A DNA stretch of 64,000 nt from the NCBI GenBank assembly GCA_947311845.1, contig CAMZMU010000111.1:25023023-25087022 (forward strand), written 5' to 3'. A program made the position numbers and the translations under genes. Positions 19,419-30,038 of this stretch are shown here, piece by piece (position 1 is the first letter of the stretch; every line of letters starts with the position of its first letter). The notes beneath the pieces are model-generated. The model was not told where the DNA came from, made no database searches, and saw only the letters and a list, made by a program, of their open reading frames with translations. The DNA comes from Poa pratensis (lineage: Eukaryota > Streptophyta > Magnoliopsida > Poales > Poaceae).

Positions 19419-20330
19419 TATCTAAGTATGGACAATTTGTTGGTAAAGGCTATGAGTGCGGAGGCTTGTTCCGCCTATCTATGTCAGACTTTTGCACTAA
19501 AGTTATTAATCATATTTGCCATGAAATTGAGTATAATGTCTGGCATTCACGACTTTGTCATATTAACTTTGGTAGCATGACGCGGCTAGCTAGTTTGGAT
19601 TTAATTCCGAAATTCACACTGTCAAAGGTTCCAAGTGTCAAGTATGTGTGCAAGCTAAGCAACCTCGCAAGTCCCATACGACTGCTGAGGCAAGAGACTT
19701 GGCACCGCTGGAACTTATACATTCGGATCTTTGTGAGATGAATGGCGTGTTGACAAAAGGCGGAAAGAAATATTTCATGACGCTTATGATGACTCACTAG
19801 ATATTGTTATGTGTATCTTCTGAAATCAAAAGATGAGGCTTTAAACTTCTTTAAAATCTATAAAGCTGAAGCAGAGAACCAACTTGATCGGAAAATTAAA
19901 CGATTAAGGTCTGATCGTGGTGGAGAGTATTTTTCCAATGAGTTTGATTCGTTTTGTGCGGAACATGGTATAATCCATGAGAGGACGCCTCCCTACTCGC
20001 CTCAGTCAAATGGGTGGCGAAAGAAAGAACCGAACTCTAACTGATTTGGTTAACGCCATGTTAGACACTTCGGGTCTCTCCAAGGCATGGTGGGGGGAGG
20101 CTTTATTGACAGCTTGTCATGTCCTAAACCGAGTTCCCATTAAGACGAAAACTGTTTCTCCATTTGAGGAATGGGAAAGGAAAAATACGAGACTCTCTTA
20201 CTTTCGTACTTGGGGTTGTTTGGCGAAAGTCAATATACCAATTCCCAAGAAGCGCAAGCTTGGACCAAAAACGTGGATTGTGTTCTTCTGGGCTACGCTT
20301 TTCATAGCGTTGGTTATAGATTTTTGGTAG
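19390..20330 (+). pseudogene. Copia integrase region, frameshifted
   Basis: Starts with the GAG-pre-integrase zinc-binding segment VWHSRLCHINF. The catalytic core can be followed through a first Asp region (IHSDLCEM, about 19720), SDRGGEYFS (about 19915) and ERTPPYSPQSNG (about 19980), then LNRVPIKTKT. It is spread across at least three frames, with an in-frame stop near 19800. Confidence 0.85.
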
Positions 20331-20639
20331 TAAAATCTGAGGTATCCGACGTTAATGTTGGTATGATTATGGAGTCGAAGGATGCGACTTTCTTTGAGGA
20401 TATCTTTCCCATGAAGGATATGCCTAGCTCATCAAATCAGGAGATACCTAATACATCTAGTCAGGAATTGGTTGATATTCCTGATCCTACCATTTCGATA
20501 GAACACACTGATAATCCTGTGGAGGATGACAATGAAGTTCCTGTTAGGAGCAAGAGACAGAGGACTGCAAAGTCCTTTGGTGATGATTTCATTGTGTACC
20601 TTGTGGATGACACACCCAGTACCATTTCAGAAGCCTATG

Positions 20640-21330
20640 CATCTCTTGATGCTGACTACTGGAAGGAAGCTGTCCGTAGCGAGATGGATTCCATCTTGGC
20701 TAACGGAACCTGGGAAGTCACTGATCGTCCTTATGGGTGTAAACCTGTAGGATGTAAGTGGGTGTTCAAGAAAAAGCTTAGGCCTGATGGTACTATTGAG
20801 AAGTACAAGGCGCGGCTTGTGGCCAAGGGTTATACCCAGAAAGAAGGTGAAGACTTCTTTGATACTTACTCACCTGTGGCTAGACTGACCACGATTCGTG
20901 TGCTACTTTCGTTGGCTGCCTCGCATGGTCTTCTCGTTCATCAAATGGACGTTAAGACAGCTTTCCTAAATGGAGAGTTAGACGAGGAAATTTACATGGA
21001 TCAGCCCGATGGTTTTGTAGTACCTGGTCAGGAAGCAAAGGTGTGTAAGTTGTTAAAGTCTTTATATGGCCTAAGCAAGCTCCTAAGCAATGGCATGAAA
21101 AGTTTGAAAGAACTTTAACTGCTGCAGGTTTCATTGTAAACGAATCTGACAAGTGTGTGTACTATCGCTATGGTGGGGGCGAGGGAGTTATTCTCTGTCT
21201 GTATGTCGATGACATACTGATCTTTGGAACCACCTTGATTGATTAAGGAGGTTAAGGATTTCTTATCTCGTTTTTGAGATGAAGGATCTAGGAGTGGCTG
21301 ATGTTATCTTGAACATCAAGCTGCTGAGAG
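20640..21330 (+). pseudogene. Copia reverse transcriptase region
   Basis: Shows [32 protein letters not shown] and, in another frame near 21200, the catalytic YVDDILIFG. The frame breaks near 21060-21120 and again near 21240. Confidence 0.88.
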
Positions 21331-21639
21331 ATGGTAATGGTGGGATTACACTGCTTCAGTCTCACTATGTGGAAAAGGTCTTGAGTCGCTTCGGGTATGA
21401 CGACTGCAAGCCTTCTCCGACACCATATGATCCTAGTGTGTTGCTTCGAAAGAATCAACAGAGTGCTAGAGATCAGCTGAGATATTCTCAGATTATTGGC
21501 TCGCTTATGTATTTGGCTTGTGCCACGAGGCCTGACATCTCTTTTGCTGTAAGCAAGTTGAGCCGGTTTGTTTCTAATCCGGGAGATGATCATTGGCATG
21601 CTCTTGAGAGAGTTATGCGTTATTTAAAAGGCACTGCGA

Positions 21640-22153
21640 GCTATGGAATTCACTATTCGGGTATCCGAGGGTACTGGAGGGTTATAGTGATTCAAATTGG
21701 ATCTCTGATGCTGATGAGATTAAGGCCACGAGTGGTTATGTGTTTACACTCGGTGGTGGCGCTGTTTCCTGGAAGTCTTGCAAGCAGACCATCTTAACGA
21801 GGTCAACTATGGAAGCAGAACTCACAGCATTAGACACAGCCACTGTTGAAGCAGAGTGGCTTCGTGAGCTTTTGATGGACTTACCTGTGGTTGAAAAACC
21901 AATACCCGCTATCCTTATGAACTGTGATAATCAAACTGTGATAGTCAAGATTAAAAGTTCTAAGGATAATTTAAAGTCATCAAGGCATGTGAAGAGGAGA
22001 TTGAAATCTGTCAGAAAATTGAAAAACTCCGGAGTTATTGCGTTGGATTATATCCAAACATCTAAGAATTTGGCAGATCCCTTCACAAAGGGTTTATCAC
22101 GTAATGTGATAGATAGTGCATCGAGGGAGATGGGTTTGAGACCCACAGTATGA
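21640..22153 (+). pseudogene. Copia RNase H region
   Basis: Copia-type RNase H tail: [22 protein letters not shown], then a D-N-Q-T segment and a [11 protein letters not shown] end, closing at 22153. Confidence 0.85.
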
Positions 22154-22711
22154 GTTGTCCACAGTGGTAAACCACTCTATGTGATCGGAGATCCCGTGAA
22201 GTAGAAGTGGGTGACAAGCTGTTGGACAGCTGAGAGGAGAGTATCCTTATATTTTACTATCCCACTCCGTGAAGATGCAATACTCTCCTGATCTGCATGG
22301 CAGGTTGATATTTATCTTAATGTGTTCCAAGCGGCTTACTTTTATAAGCGGAGATGTTGTCCTGCAGAGCATCTCTTGAGGAATACACCTATATGAGTCT
22401 GACTGTTAAACGTCGCAGTCCGTGAGAGTTGGGTGCTATTTAATAAACTCATGAAAGGTCTTGGAGTATGACGCATAAGCTCCACCCGCGGGGAAGCCTT
22501 GCGGCAGCCCAGTATCGGTCAAGGGCTTGTGTGAAACTAGTTCGCAGCAAACTTGTAGTTCAAGGCATAGTCCACTATCCAAGTTGTGATCTAGTGTAGC
22601 ATAAGTTTCTAAGTGGAAGTTCAACTTAACAGTCTCCACTAAGCACCGGTATATAAACAATGTTTTGGAACTGAATGATGAGATATGAGCCAATGAGACT
22701 TTGTGGGGGAT

Positions 22712-23570
22712 TGTTGGAATTTACTAGTATTTACTAGCCCAAGATAAATTCAGAAATTCTCATTGGCACATTATTATATTTTGTTAATTGGGAAAATTAA
22801 TGAGTCATTGAATAATTAGTAACGGTCACGTTTATTACGGCCGTTTCTAATTCATTCATTGATTAATTAGTAACGGTCATGTTTATTACGGCCGTTTCTA
22901 GTTCATTAACAGACACGGTTAATACAGCCGTTTCTGATTCACAAACACGTTTATTGTGACCGTTTTTAATTCATAAACGGACGTGTTTAATACGGCAGTT
23001 TCTAAATCATAAATGGACGCGTTTATGAGGGCTGCTTTGACTCCCAACCTGCACTATATAAAACCGAATCAAGCCAATTTTGACTGATAGATACAATAGA
23101 TGGTCTCTCGCCGTTCCAGTTCCAGAACCTTGCGCCGCCGTCTTCCAAGTCTTCTCCATCCCGTCTTCCGGCGTGCACCGGTTGAAGGGACAGTAGGCCT
23201 CCGAAACTCCGCCTCTTGTGATTCTGTACGGGAGAGGGGCGATCAGGTTTTTGGGGAGCGCACTCGCGCGACTACTGGCATCGAGTTCTTCCCCAACGAC
23301 GACTTCTTTCTTGACATCGCCAACCTCTTCATCGACGACATGGGCGACAACGGGAACACCAACGGCGCTGCTGCCGCACTGTATGACTTCTTGATCTTTC
23401 TGTTTCATGCACTGCTAGAGTTTCTGCTTGTAGTAGTTGCTCTAGATTCAATCTGTTTATCTACTGTTTTAGTAGACCGCATGATTAGTTTAATTCCGGT
23501 TATTCTAGTCATAATCTGTTTACTGTTTTCGCGAATTAAATCTTATGCAAAATTGCTTATATATTCAACA
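22712..23570 (+). repeat. Copia 3' LTR
   Basis: Second copy of 17324-18180, preceded by a GTGGGGGA purine tract and followed by GTTGT. Confidence 0.95.
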
Positions 23571-23589
23571 GTTGTACCCGGTTCTACCC

Positions 23590-23811
23590 CAGATTTGAGT
23601 TTGGTATTTTTCATTTAGGCGAAATATTCTTCAGTGGGAGGCGACGTTCCCGTCGATAGCGAGACGCTCGTGGTGACTTCGTCAATCTCAAGACCTGATC
23701 CGCCGGCTCAGTCTCTCGGATGTGCTCATAGGGGTAGAGTGTGCGTGCGTGTGTTCATAGGGGTGAATATATGCGCGTATATGTGAGCGTCTGTGTTGTA
23801 CTATGTTTCAA
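23590..23811 (+). mobile_element. 3' end of a non-LTR retroposon (RTE-like or derived SINE)
   Basis: Carries the common grass tail GTGACTTCGTCAATCTCAAG, CGGCTCAGTCT, GTGCTCATAGGGGTAG and TGTGAGCGTCTGTGTTGTA. It ends at a TTTCAAAT junction directly against the 63-bp block shared with 13522-13584. I recognise this tail as frequent in cereal DNA, but assignment to RTE is tentative. Confidence 0.5.
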
Positions 23812-23813
23812 AT

Positions 23814-23876
23814 AACAATCTCTTCGTTCTGGCCCTGATATTTGTCCCGATTTAATAAGCATGATACGGTAGGAAA
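23814..23876. repeat. 63-bp block shared with 13522-13584
   Basis: Identical by eye to the sequence upstream of BAHD copy 2, which suggests that both sites descend from one duplicated segment. Confidence 0.85.
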
Positions 23877-24179
23877 ATATCCTACCTATTCCCACAAGGT
23901 GGTTGGCAATGGCACCGCGAGACGTAGTAGAACTTACTTATGACTACGCGACTGGAGACACGTAGTGGGAAACTCGTTGATTGACTAAGCAACTAGAGAC
24001 GTAGTGGGAGACTCGGAGGTCAATCTTTAAACTTGGTTCAGAATTTTAATTTACTGTTGACTACGCGACTCGAGACGAGTGAGAGATACTGTCTTCTTCA
24101 AAAAAAAAAAAAAATTGACTGAACAGCAAACAGAGACATAGGAAAGTGAAGATTTTTGATTGAAAGAATGATGAAGCTC

Positions 24180-24450
24180 TCGTACCCGCTTACCTACTAC
24201 CTATCGGAAGGACCAATAACTTAATGTCGCCTTCTACCACCAAGTCTTTTATAAACACCAAGGATTCTATAAGTAAAGGATAACTAGATATGCTCATTTT
24301 ACTTGCCTATCTTAGAACTATGCAGTTTTGTGCATTATTTGTTGCGTCTCTGCACAACAAGCATCTGAATTTGACAAGTATATGGGGATAGAAGGCATCG
24401 AGAAATTCCAATGGATCATCAAAATCACAACATGCACACGCTGACGCCGT
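24180..24450 (+). repeat. Unit 5 of the promoter/5'-end-like repeat
   Basis: TATA-like TTTTATAAA (24247-24255), then TTTGTGCATTATTTGTTG and the start-like segment. ATGGGGATAGAAGGCATCG (from about 24383) opens MGIEGIEKF; the overlapping downstream ATG opens MDHQNHNMHTL before a stop. More diverged from units 1-4 than those are from one another. Confidence 0.55.
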
Positions 24451-24809
24451 TGGTCCCCGGTTAAATCACCTCAGCCTGGCCCATACACCATGCACTCGTC
24501 TCATATTATGGAAATATCAGAGTGATATTAGCTTGCTTGGCTTGGATGTATATAGACCAAAAGCTAGGATGTAATGGGGACAGTTCACAGAAGAGGGGAA
24601 GAGAATTGAAGGAGTCTAAATAGTGCAGATGTGTTCGATGGTGCTGGTGTAAGAGCCTACCCTTTCGCAAGGAGTTCATTCTTTGGTTTTCGCCAATCTT
24701 GCCGGTTATAGATATCGACAAAGACATTTCATATATGTATAATAACTATGGGTCAGGAAAATGTTCGTCCAAGATGGAGATGACATGCAAGGTGTCATGT
24801 AGATACGTA

Positions 24810-24920
24810 GACACAAAACGTACTCTAGTGAAAATCATACACGACTCGGCAACACGAGTAAAACACCAAGAATGCACATGCTTCAAGAAGAACGTGCCAA
24901 ACAAATACAGTGTCGGGCAT
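24810..24920 (+). repeat. Conserved mid-unit block, copy a
   Basis: A block containing AGTGAAAATCATACAC, CTCGGCAAC and AAGAATGCACATGCTTCAAG recurs near 28585-28660 and, more diverged, near 42975-43070. It probably belongs to the duplicated unit downstream of the promoter-like part. It is open in one frame here but not in the others. Confidence 0.5.
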
Positions 24921-25199
24921 CTCGTGGATATTTGGTATCTCAGATCAAATAACGTCATGACTTGATCACTCGGGCTCAACTCAATGATGAGAAGAGTGTT
25001 GACACTCCCTTGGAGCTTTACGTTAAACTCCGTCCGACTGATGACTCACCATTTTCTGATCCGACGCAGTACACCTTGCAAAAACATACAAGGTCATTTT
25101 GTAAAGTTGCTGGCTACCCAAACTTGTCTAGCTTCCTTGATATGTGTGTTATGGTATCTAATTACGGACTTCTATCAAAGTAGCTCGCTTAATAAACTA

Positions 25200-25830
25200 A
25201 CAAAGGACAAAACCGTTCAAACTGACAAAGATAGATTTGACACTCATCGCTTCCCTGTGGAAGTTCCACTGAAAGGGAAGCAAACTGTCGTTGATATGAG
25301 GAATCCTCTGCCCCATGTTCGGAAGAAAAAGGCACCAGCTAAACTATGGTGCAAGCTCCGGTCGGATGGGCTAAGCTGTCTATTGATGCATCTTTTCCTG
25401 AAATGGATTGCGGGATGCCATGGCTAGGTGACCCGATATTCTCCTCATGTTGACCTACCTGATTGCGGGAGTGCAATGGAAGCTGAATTACGAGCTTGTG
25501 CTGAAGGTTTGGACATGGATTCACTATAGTCAGCTTCCAATCATTATGGAAACGGATTCTTCGTAGCTCGTTGAGGCAACCAAGTCTGCTGTATGAGATA
25601 GATCTACTCTTCTTCACCTGGTTTCGGAAATTAAGCAATTGGCTACTCAAATTAGGGAGTGTGTCTATGTAAAAGTGGAACAGTGTTAGGTTAGAGTTAG
25701 TTACTATCTAGAAAATCTTGCTAGGATGGAACGCCAAACTATAACTTAGTTGGGTTCAGTTCCTGAAGATGTTCTTCGGATGCTTGAGCTTGGCCGCTGC
25801 GTAACTCTACCTTCCTAATAAAGTTCCTAT
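25200..25830 (+). pseudogene. LINE-derived RNase H-like (RVT_3) remnant
   Basis: In shifting frames it reads WAKLSIDASFPE, EAELRACAEGLD, PIIMETDSS and VRVSYYLENLARMERQT, the order seen in the C-terminal RNase H-like domain that follows reverse transcriptase in plant L1-type LINEs. Several stops and frameshifts are present. No reverse transcriptase is visible upstream, so this is a 5'-truncated, old copy. No poly(A) tail or target duplication identified. Confidence 0.65.
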
Positions 25831-25939
25831 TTTACAAATATTTTTTTTGAAAAAATGAGAAGATGTTGTCTCTTTCGATTTTATTTGAATGGATGGAAAC
25901 AGGCACAAGAAAATTCATTGTTTGTTTGAAGTATATGAA

Positions 25940-26270
25940 GCTCTCATAACCGTTTACCTACCCTAGGACTATGGTCATAACCAAGAGATTATTAGCTACT
26001 GAACTACAAAAGGAAGGACCAATAACTTCATATCGCCATGTACCAGTAAGTCTTTTAAAAAGAACATGGACTCCATAAGCAAAAATAACTAGCTATTGCT
26101 CATTTTTACTTGTCTATCTTGGATTCTTGTGCATTATTTGAACATCATGTGAATTCGATAAGTATATGGGCATAGAAGGCACGAGGAACTACTCATGGAT
26201 CGTCAGAATCACAGTATGCCCACCATGGCTTCGTTGACCCGCAGCATAGAACTTTGTGCCTGACACGTAC
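25940..26270 (+). repeat. Unit 6 of the promoter/5'-end-like repeat
   Basis: Same block order as unit 5. The TATA-like site has decayed to TTTTAAAA. ATGGGCATAGAAGGCACG opens a 23-codon frame; the overlapping ATG gives MDRQNHSMPTMASLTRS before a stop. Confidence 0.55.
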
Positions 26271-26279
26271 ACAAAATAA

Positions 26280-27000
26280 ATTGAACTATAAAATGGTATG
26301 ATAAGATCATAAGATACACTTATTGTTTATAGCAAATTAAGTTATTGTCCATAGCAAATTATGAAATGGCAGTCTGCAAAAGAGAGTGTCGCATTTCCAT
26401 CCATATTGACGGGTAATTAGAAGAGCAACCCATATTAATATCCATGTGAGTATCCAGACAGGGATGGTGGCGCTTTCTCTTGCAGTGTTATGAAGAGTAC
26501 ATACATTGTTTTTTTTAATGCTCATATGTAACCCAGTCTACTGATACAACCAGATTGCCTATAGGTTATAAGCATATCAATGAAAAAAAGATCAAGAAAA
26601 TCAAAACTTTTATGTTACCGTTCAAAAAACAGAGGAGTCCTTGTCAGAGATTTGAAGGTGACATTTTTTCTATTTAATTAATATGCAAAGAAGGCTAACA
26701 AAATAAGTAAAAAAACACTAGTTCAATGGGATAACAGAAAAACACTACATTCAACGAAATCGGATTGAGCAAGATAACTCAACCAACATAACAGGTCCTC
26801 ATTTTGCTCCTCTTTCTATCCTAAACCAGTTCATTCACATAGATATAATGATCCAAATACTCGCAATTTTTTGTCCTAAACCAATCCATTCAAAAAGCTA
26901 CAATCCAAAGACAGCATCATTTTTCAATGTGTTTAACCCATACAACACGCGTGCTATTTATCGGTTGATCCAGATACAAAATTAATCCTTGAGCTTCCAG
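26280..27000. other. AT-rich stretch without identified features
   Basis: About 700 bp of AT-rich sequence with no supported gene, repeat terminus or RNA gene. Confidence 0.5.
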
Positions 27001-27039
27001 GACGCACATGACGTGATTATCAGGCTATCCGACCTGGCC

Positions 27040-27300
27040 TGGTGGGACTCTCCAACACGCTCCACTTCGAGGAGCTGGGCGAGATTGTTCAGCCCATCAT
27101 GCAGGCTGCTGCAGAATTTAATGAGATTCTTGATGTCATAGATAATGGGGAAATATGTCTTCATCAGCTTGATCAAGAAAATCATGGAAGATTATTTTGT
27201 AAAGCTTCTTGGTACCCAAACTTAACAAGTTTCAGTGATTTTTCCATTGTAAGCTCTCTCTACGTACTTCTAATAAACAAGCAAAGGATAAACCCTTAAA
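27040..27300 (+). pseudogene. Conserved exon-like 3' block of the repeated unit
   Basis: An 85-codon open frame containing [20 protein letters not shown]. The equivalent peptide recurs as HTRSFCKVAGYPNLSSF near 25090 and, decayed, near 28690; nucleotide relatives occur at 3345-3400 and 4800-4870. A GT follows in several copies (CATTGTAAGC). It may be a real exon of the unknown gene behind the repeat array. I cannot name the family. Confidence 0.4.
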
Positions 27301-27454
27301 AGAAAAGAATGATCACAGTGAATATAACAAGTTGAATCGAAAAAATGGCCAAATGTAAAACTAGGAAGATGTTGTATCCTTCGATTTTCATTGTCTAAAC
27401 ACAAAAAACTGGAGCGAGAAAATTTATTGTTTGTTTGAGGGAATGATCAAGCCT

Positions 27455-27750
27455 TTGCGGCGGCCTACCTACCGAGGACCAATGTTATAAACCAAGAGAT
27501 TCTTAGATATTGACATACCGTAGGATCAATGACTTCATGTCACTGTCTACCAATAAGTCTTTTATAAAGAACAAGGCTTCTCTATGCAAAAGATGAATGG
27601 TTATTTCTCATTTTGCATGTCTATCTTGGAATTGGGCACTTTTATTTTGTAAATTGTTTGTTGTGTCTCTGCACAACGGGCATAGAAGGCACCGGGAACT
27701 ATTGACGGATCATCATAATAGCAACATGCACTGCATCACTCAGCGGCACC
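27455..27750 (+). repeat. Unit 7 of the promoter/5'-end-like repeat
   Basis: TATA-like TTTATAAA (27561-27568). The leader is shortened so that TGCACAAC joins directly to GGGCATAGAAGGCACCGGG, removing the ATG of the upstream frame. Confidence 0.55.
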
Positions 27751-27869
27751 AATCCTAGAAGGAGGTTATCACATTTTCAAAGATGTAATGCTTGTGAAGT
27801 TGTAAAATATGTAGCGTGTTTGTTTAAGGATGACATTTCCCTGACCCATATTTACTTATCTGGCAAGTG

Positions 27870-28035
27870 AGAACGAGGCAGAGGACTAGTGGCAAGCGTA
27901 GCGGTGGGTGAACCCAGTGATCAGGGTTTGACCCGCGTCGGGACCGAATTTCTAGAAATTCTCAGTTAGGAGCATTTCTTCTATAAAAAGTATGCCACCA
28001 AGGGATAGTCTTGGTTGGTCTCTTTTTTTCTTAAC
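27870..28035 (+). mobile_element. tRNA-derived SINE-like insertion
   Basis: Contains an A-box-like GACTAGTGGCAAGCG and a B-box-like GGGTTTGACCC about 45 bp later, followed by a body ending in a short T run (TCTCTTTTTTTC). This is the arrangement of cereal Au-type SINEs. The related inverted block at 42741-42900 lacks this sequence and jumps directly between flanks. Exact borders and target duplication not resolved. Confidence 0.45.
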
Positions 28036-28099
28036 AGTTGTAATAACAAGCTCTTTGGCCTCTGACAACCAGTTCTATAAGATGTGATATCACTGAAGT

Positions 28100-28500
28100 T
28101 TTGCATACAAATGACCAGCATGACATCTTACCCACACGGCTTCTAAAGGCAACTATGGCACTATGGGAGCATGATGTTCAGAGCTTACCCACATCTGTGT
28201 TTGTTGTTCTGCAACATACGCAGTTGGATGGAAATGGAATGCTAGAGCTCTACATATCTTTGAGGTATATGAAACCTCTTTTTCCGAAATCATCGACAAG
28301 TTTTCTTCTGAGAGATCTATTCGGCAAGCTAGGCCAAAAACAAATAGCAAATCTGAAGGCTCTTCCAGGAACCCAAAAGCAGCACCTTGTGAATGTGGCA
28401 CTAGGCAGTCTGCTTCAATTCTCTCCCTCTTTCGCCTACGTTATTGCACATACCCCATGTGCTACTATCCCCATTCCATGCTAGACTCTGATCCCTGTTC
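28100..28500 (+). other. Open frame of unknown nature within the repeat array (127 aa)
   Basis: 28101-28484 is open and could encode 127 residues including LPTSVFVVLQHTQLDGNGML. No domain recognised. The 28258-28345 part recurs inverted at about 42765-42840. Probably a relic of the same unknown gene as the repeat units. Confidence 0.3.
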
Positions 28501-28808
28501 CATCCTCAAGATGGCACTAGAGCGTAGCGTATGGGTCAGATAGAGAAGATTGTGAAGGGGGTAATACATTGATACAAACCATACTCCTTCAGTGAAAATC
28601 ATACACAGCTCGGCAACTTGAGTAAAAATGCACAGGCTTCAAGAATAAAGTGCCAAACAAATACTCAGGCATACCTGCAAAAAACATGCAAAGGCCATTT
28701 TGTAAAGTTTCTGTCTACCCAAACTTTCTAGATTCACTAATCTGTGCGCTATAACCTATCTTTACCTATATGACTAGCTCGCTTAATAAACTGAAAAAGG
28801 ACAACCCA

Positions 28809-29318
28809 TGTCGTCGTATCGGCGTCGTTGATAGGAGACGGGGGTCCTCTAGCCGCTGGTTAACCGAGGGGGTAAAAGGGAGCGTCGTCGAGGTCGGGAT
28901 TGAACAAGGCAGTTTACCCAGCTTCGGATCTCGCAACGGTGGCGAAACCCTACGTGCTGCTATAACTCACTATAATGGCAATCGCCTTGATCAGGTTACA
29001 ATGAGTACAGAATATCGTGCCCTAAGGCTTCCCTGGTCCGGCTTATATAGGCGGCCAGACGCAGGGGTACAAGGTAATAACGTATCCGGCAAGTATACAG
29101 AATCCTAAACCTATCCGGCAAGTATGCCGCGTACCGCCTATGTCTTGATGGCTTCTTGGGCTTCGGTCTTGGGCCTCCGTCTTGCCGGCATCCGCCTAAC
29201 TTGAGTTGCCGGCTATCTGGGCCGCCCGGCAGGCAAAGCCTTAACCACCACTGCGGGTCACCCTGGGCTAGCCGGATTTTCCATGTTGGTGATACCCCTG
29301 GTTGGTATAACCCCAACA
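28809..29318 (-). repeat. Gypsy 3' LTR
   Basis: Plus-strand ends TGTCGTCGTATCGG and TATAACCCCAACA, matching 40406-40914. The adjacent minus-strand CCAGGGGCTAA next to its right end may be the polypurine tract. Confidence 0.93.
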
Positions 29319-30038
29319 TTAGCCCCTGGAAGGGTTTAAGTTCTTCAGGCGCCGTCTTCTTTTGCCGATAACATCCGTCTTGTGTTGTAAGCGTCTGAAG
29401 AGCTTGAAGCATTCCATCTTTGAAAAAGTAAGCGGCGGTCTGACAAATATTGCCGGAACAAAGCTGCCAACATGGGAAAGACGGACTGACTGTGTGTCAG
29501 TAATCTCCCACGTGTGGTCTTGTCAAACTGGCAAGTTCCGTCAAACGTTGACGGATGACGACATGGGGTCCACGACAGTCTGAACCTCATGATGATCTCT
29601 CCACTATGTGCGAGAAACGAGGTGGCAACCTCGCACACCGTTGCCACGACGTGCAAATCGTGGACACGTGGCGAAGATCCTGCGTCCGCCCATTTCGCGC
29701 ACGAATCGTGGAGCAAGGGAGATAAATTGATCCCCAAATCTCACCGCGCCGCCCCATTCGCATCCTTCTCCTCGAAGCCTCCACGCGCACTCCTCGAGCT
29801 CTCCCTTAGCGCAACACCACCGCGGTGAGCCCTCTTCGAGCATCACATCCATCCCCATGGCGAGCACCGGCGAGCAGAGCCCATCTGCGGAAGCTGCGGC
29901 GGCGGCGGCGGCAGCAACTGCTGCGACTGGATCTATCACGACGGCGACGGCGGCGGCGGCGAGCACCAACGCCCCGAATTCTTCACCCCCGCCACGGCGA
30001 CGGGCGGGGTTCCTTCTTCTCCGGCGCCGGCTGCGGCA

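Larger units (their letters stand above)
17324..23570 (+). mobile_element. Ty1/Copia LTR retrotransposon, near-intact structure
   Basis: LTRs at 17324-18180 (857 bp) and 22712-23570 (859 bp) begin TGTTGGAATT and end ATATTCAACA, with target duplication GTTGT (17319-17323, 23571-23575). I count only about half a dozen differences between LTRs, so insertion was recent. Domain order is gag, protease, integrase, reverse transcriptase, RNase H, which defines Copia. The polyprotein is split over many short frames, so this copy is not autonomous now. A purine tract GTGGGGGA lies just before the right LTR. I do not recognise a standard Met-tRNA primer site after the left LTR. Confidence 0.95.

Noticed and set aside
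28101..28484. 127-aa frame as a host protein-coding gene
   Set aside because: No domain, no start context, and part of it recurs inverted elsewhere in repeat sequence.
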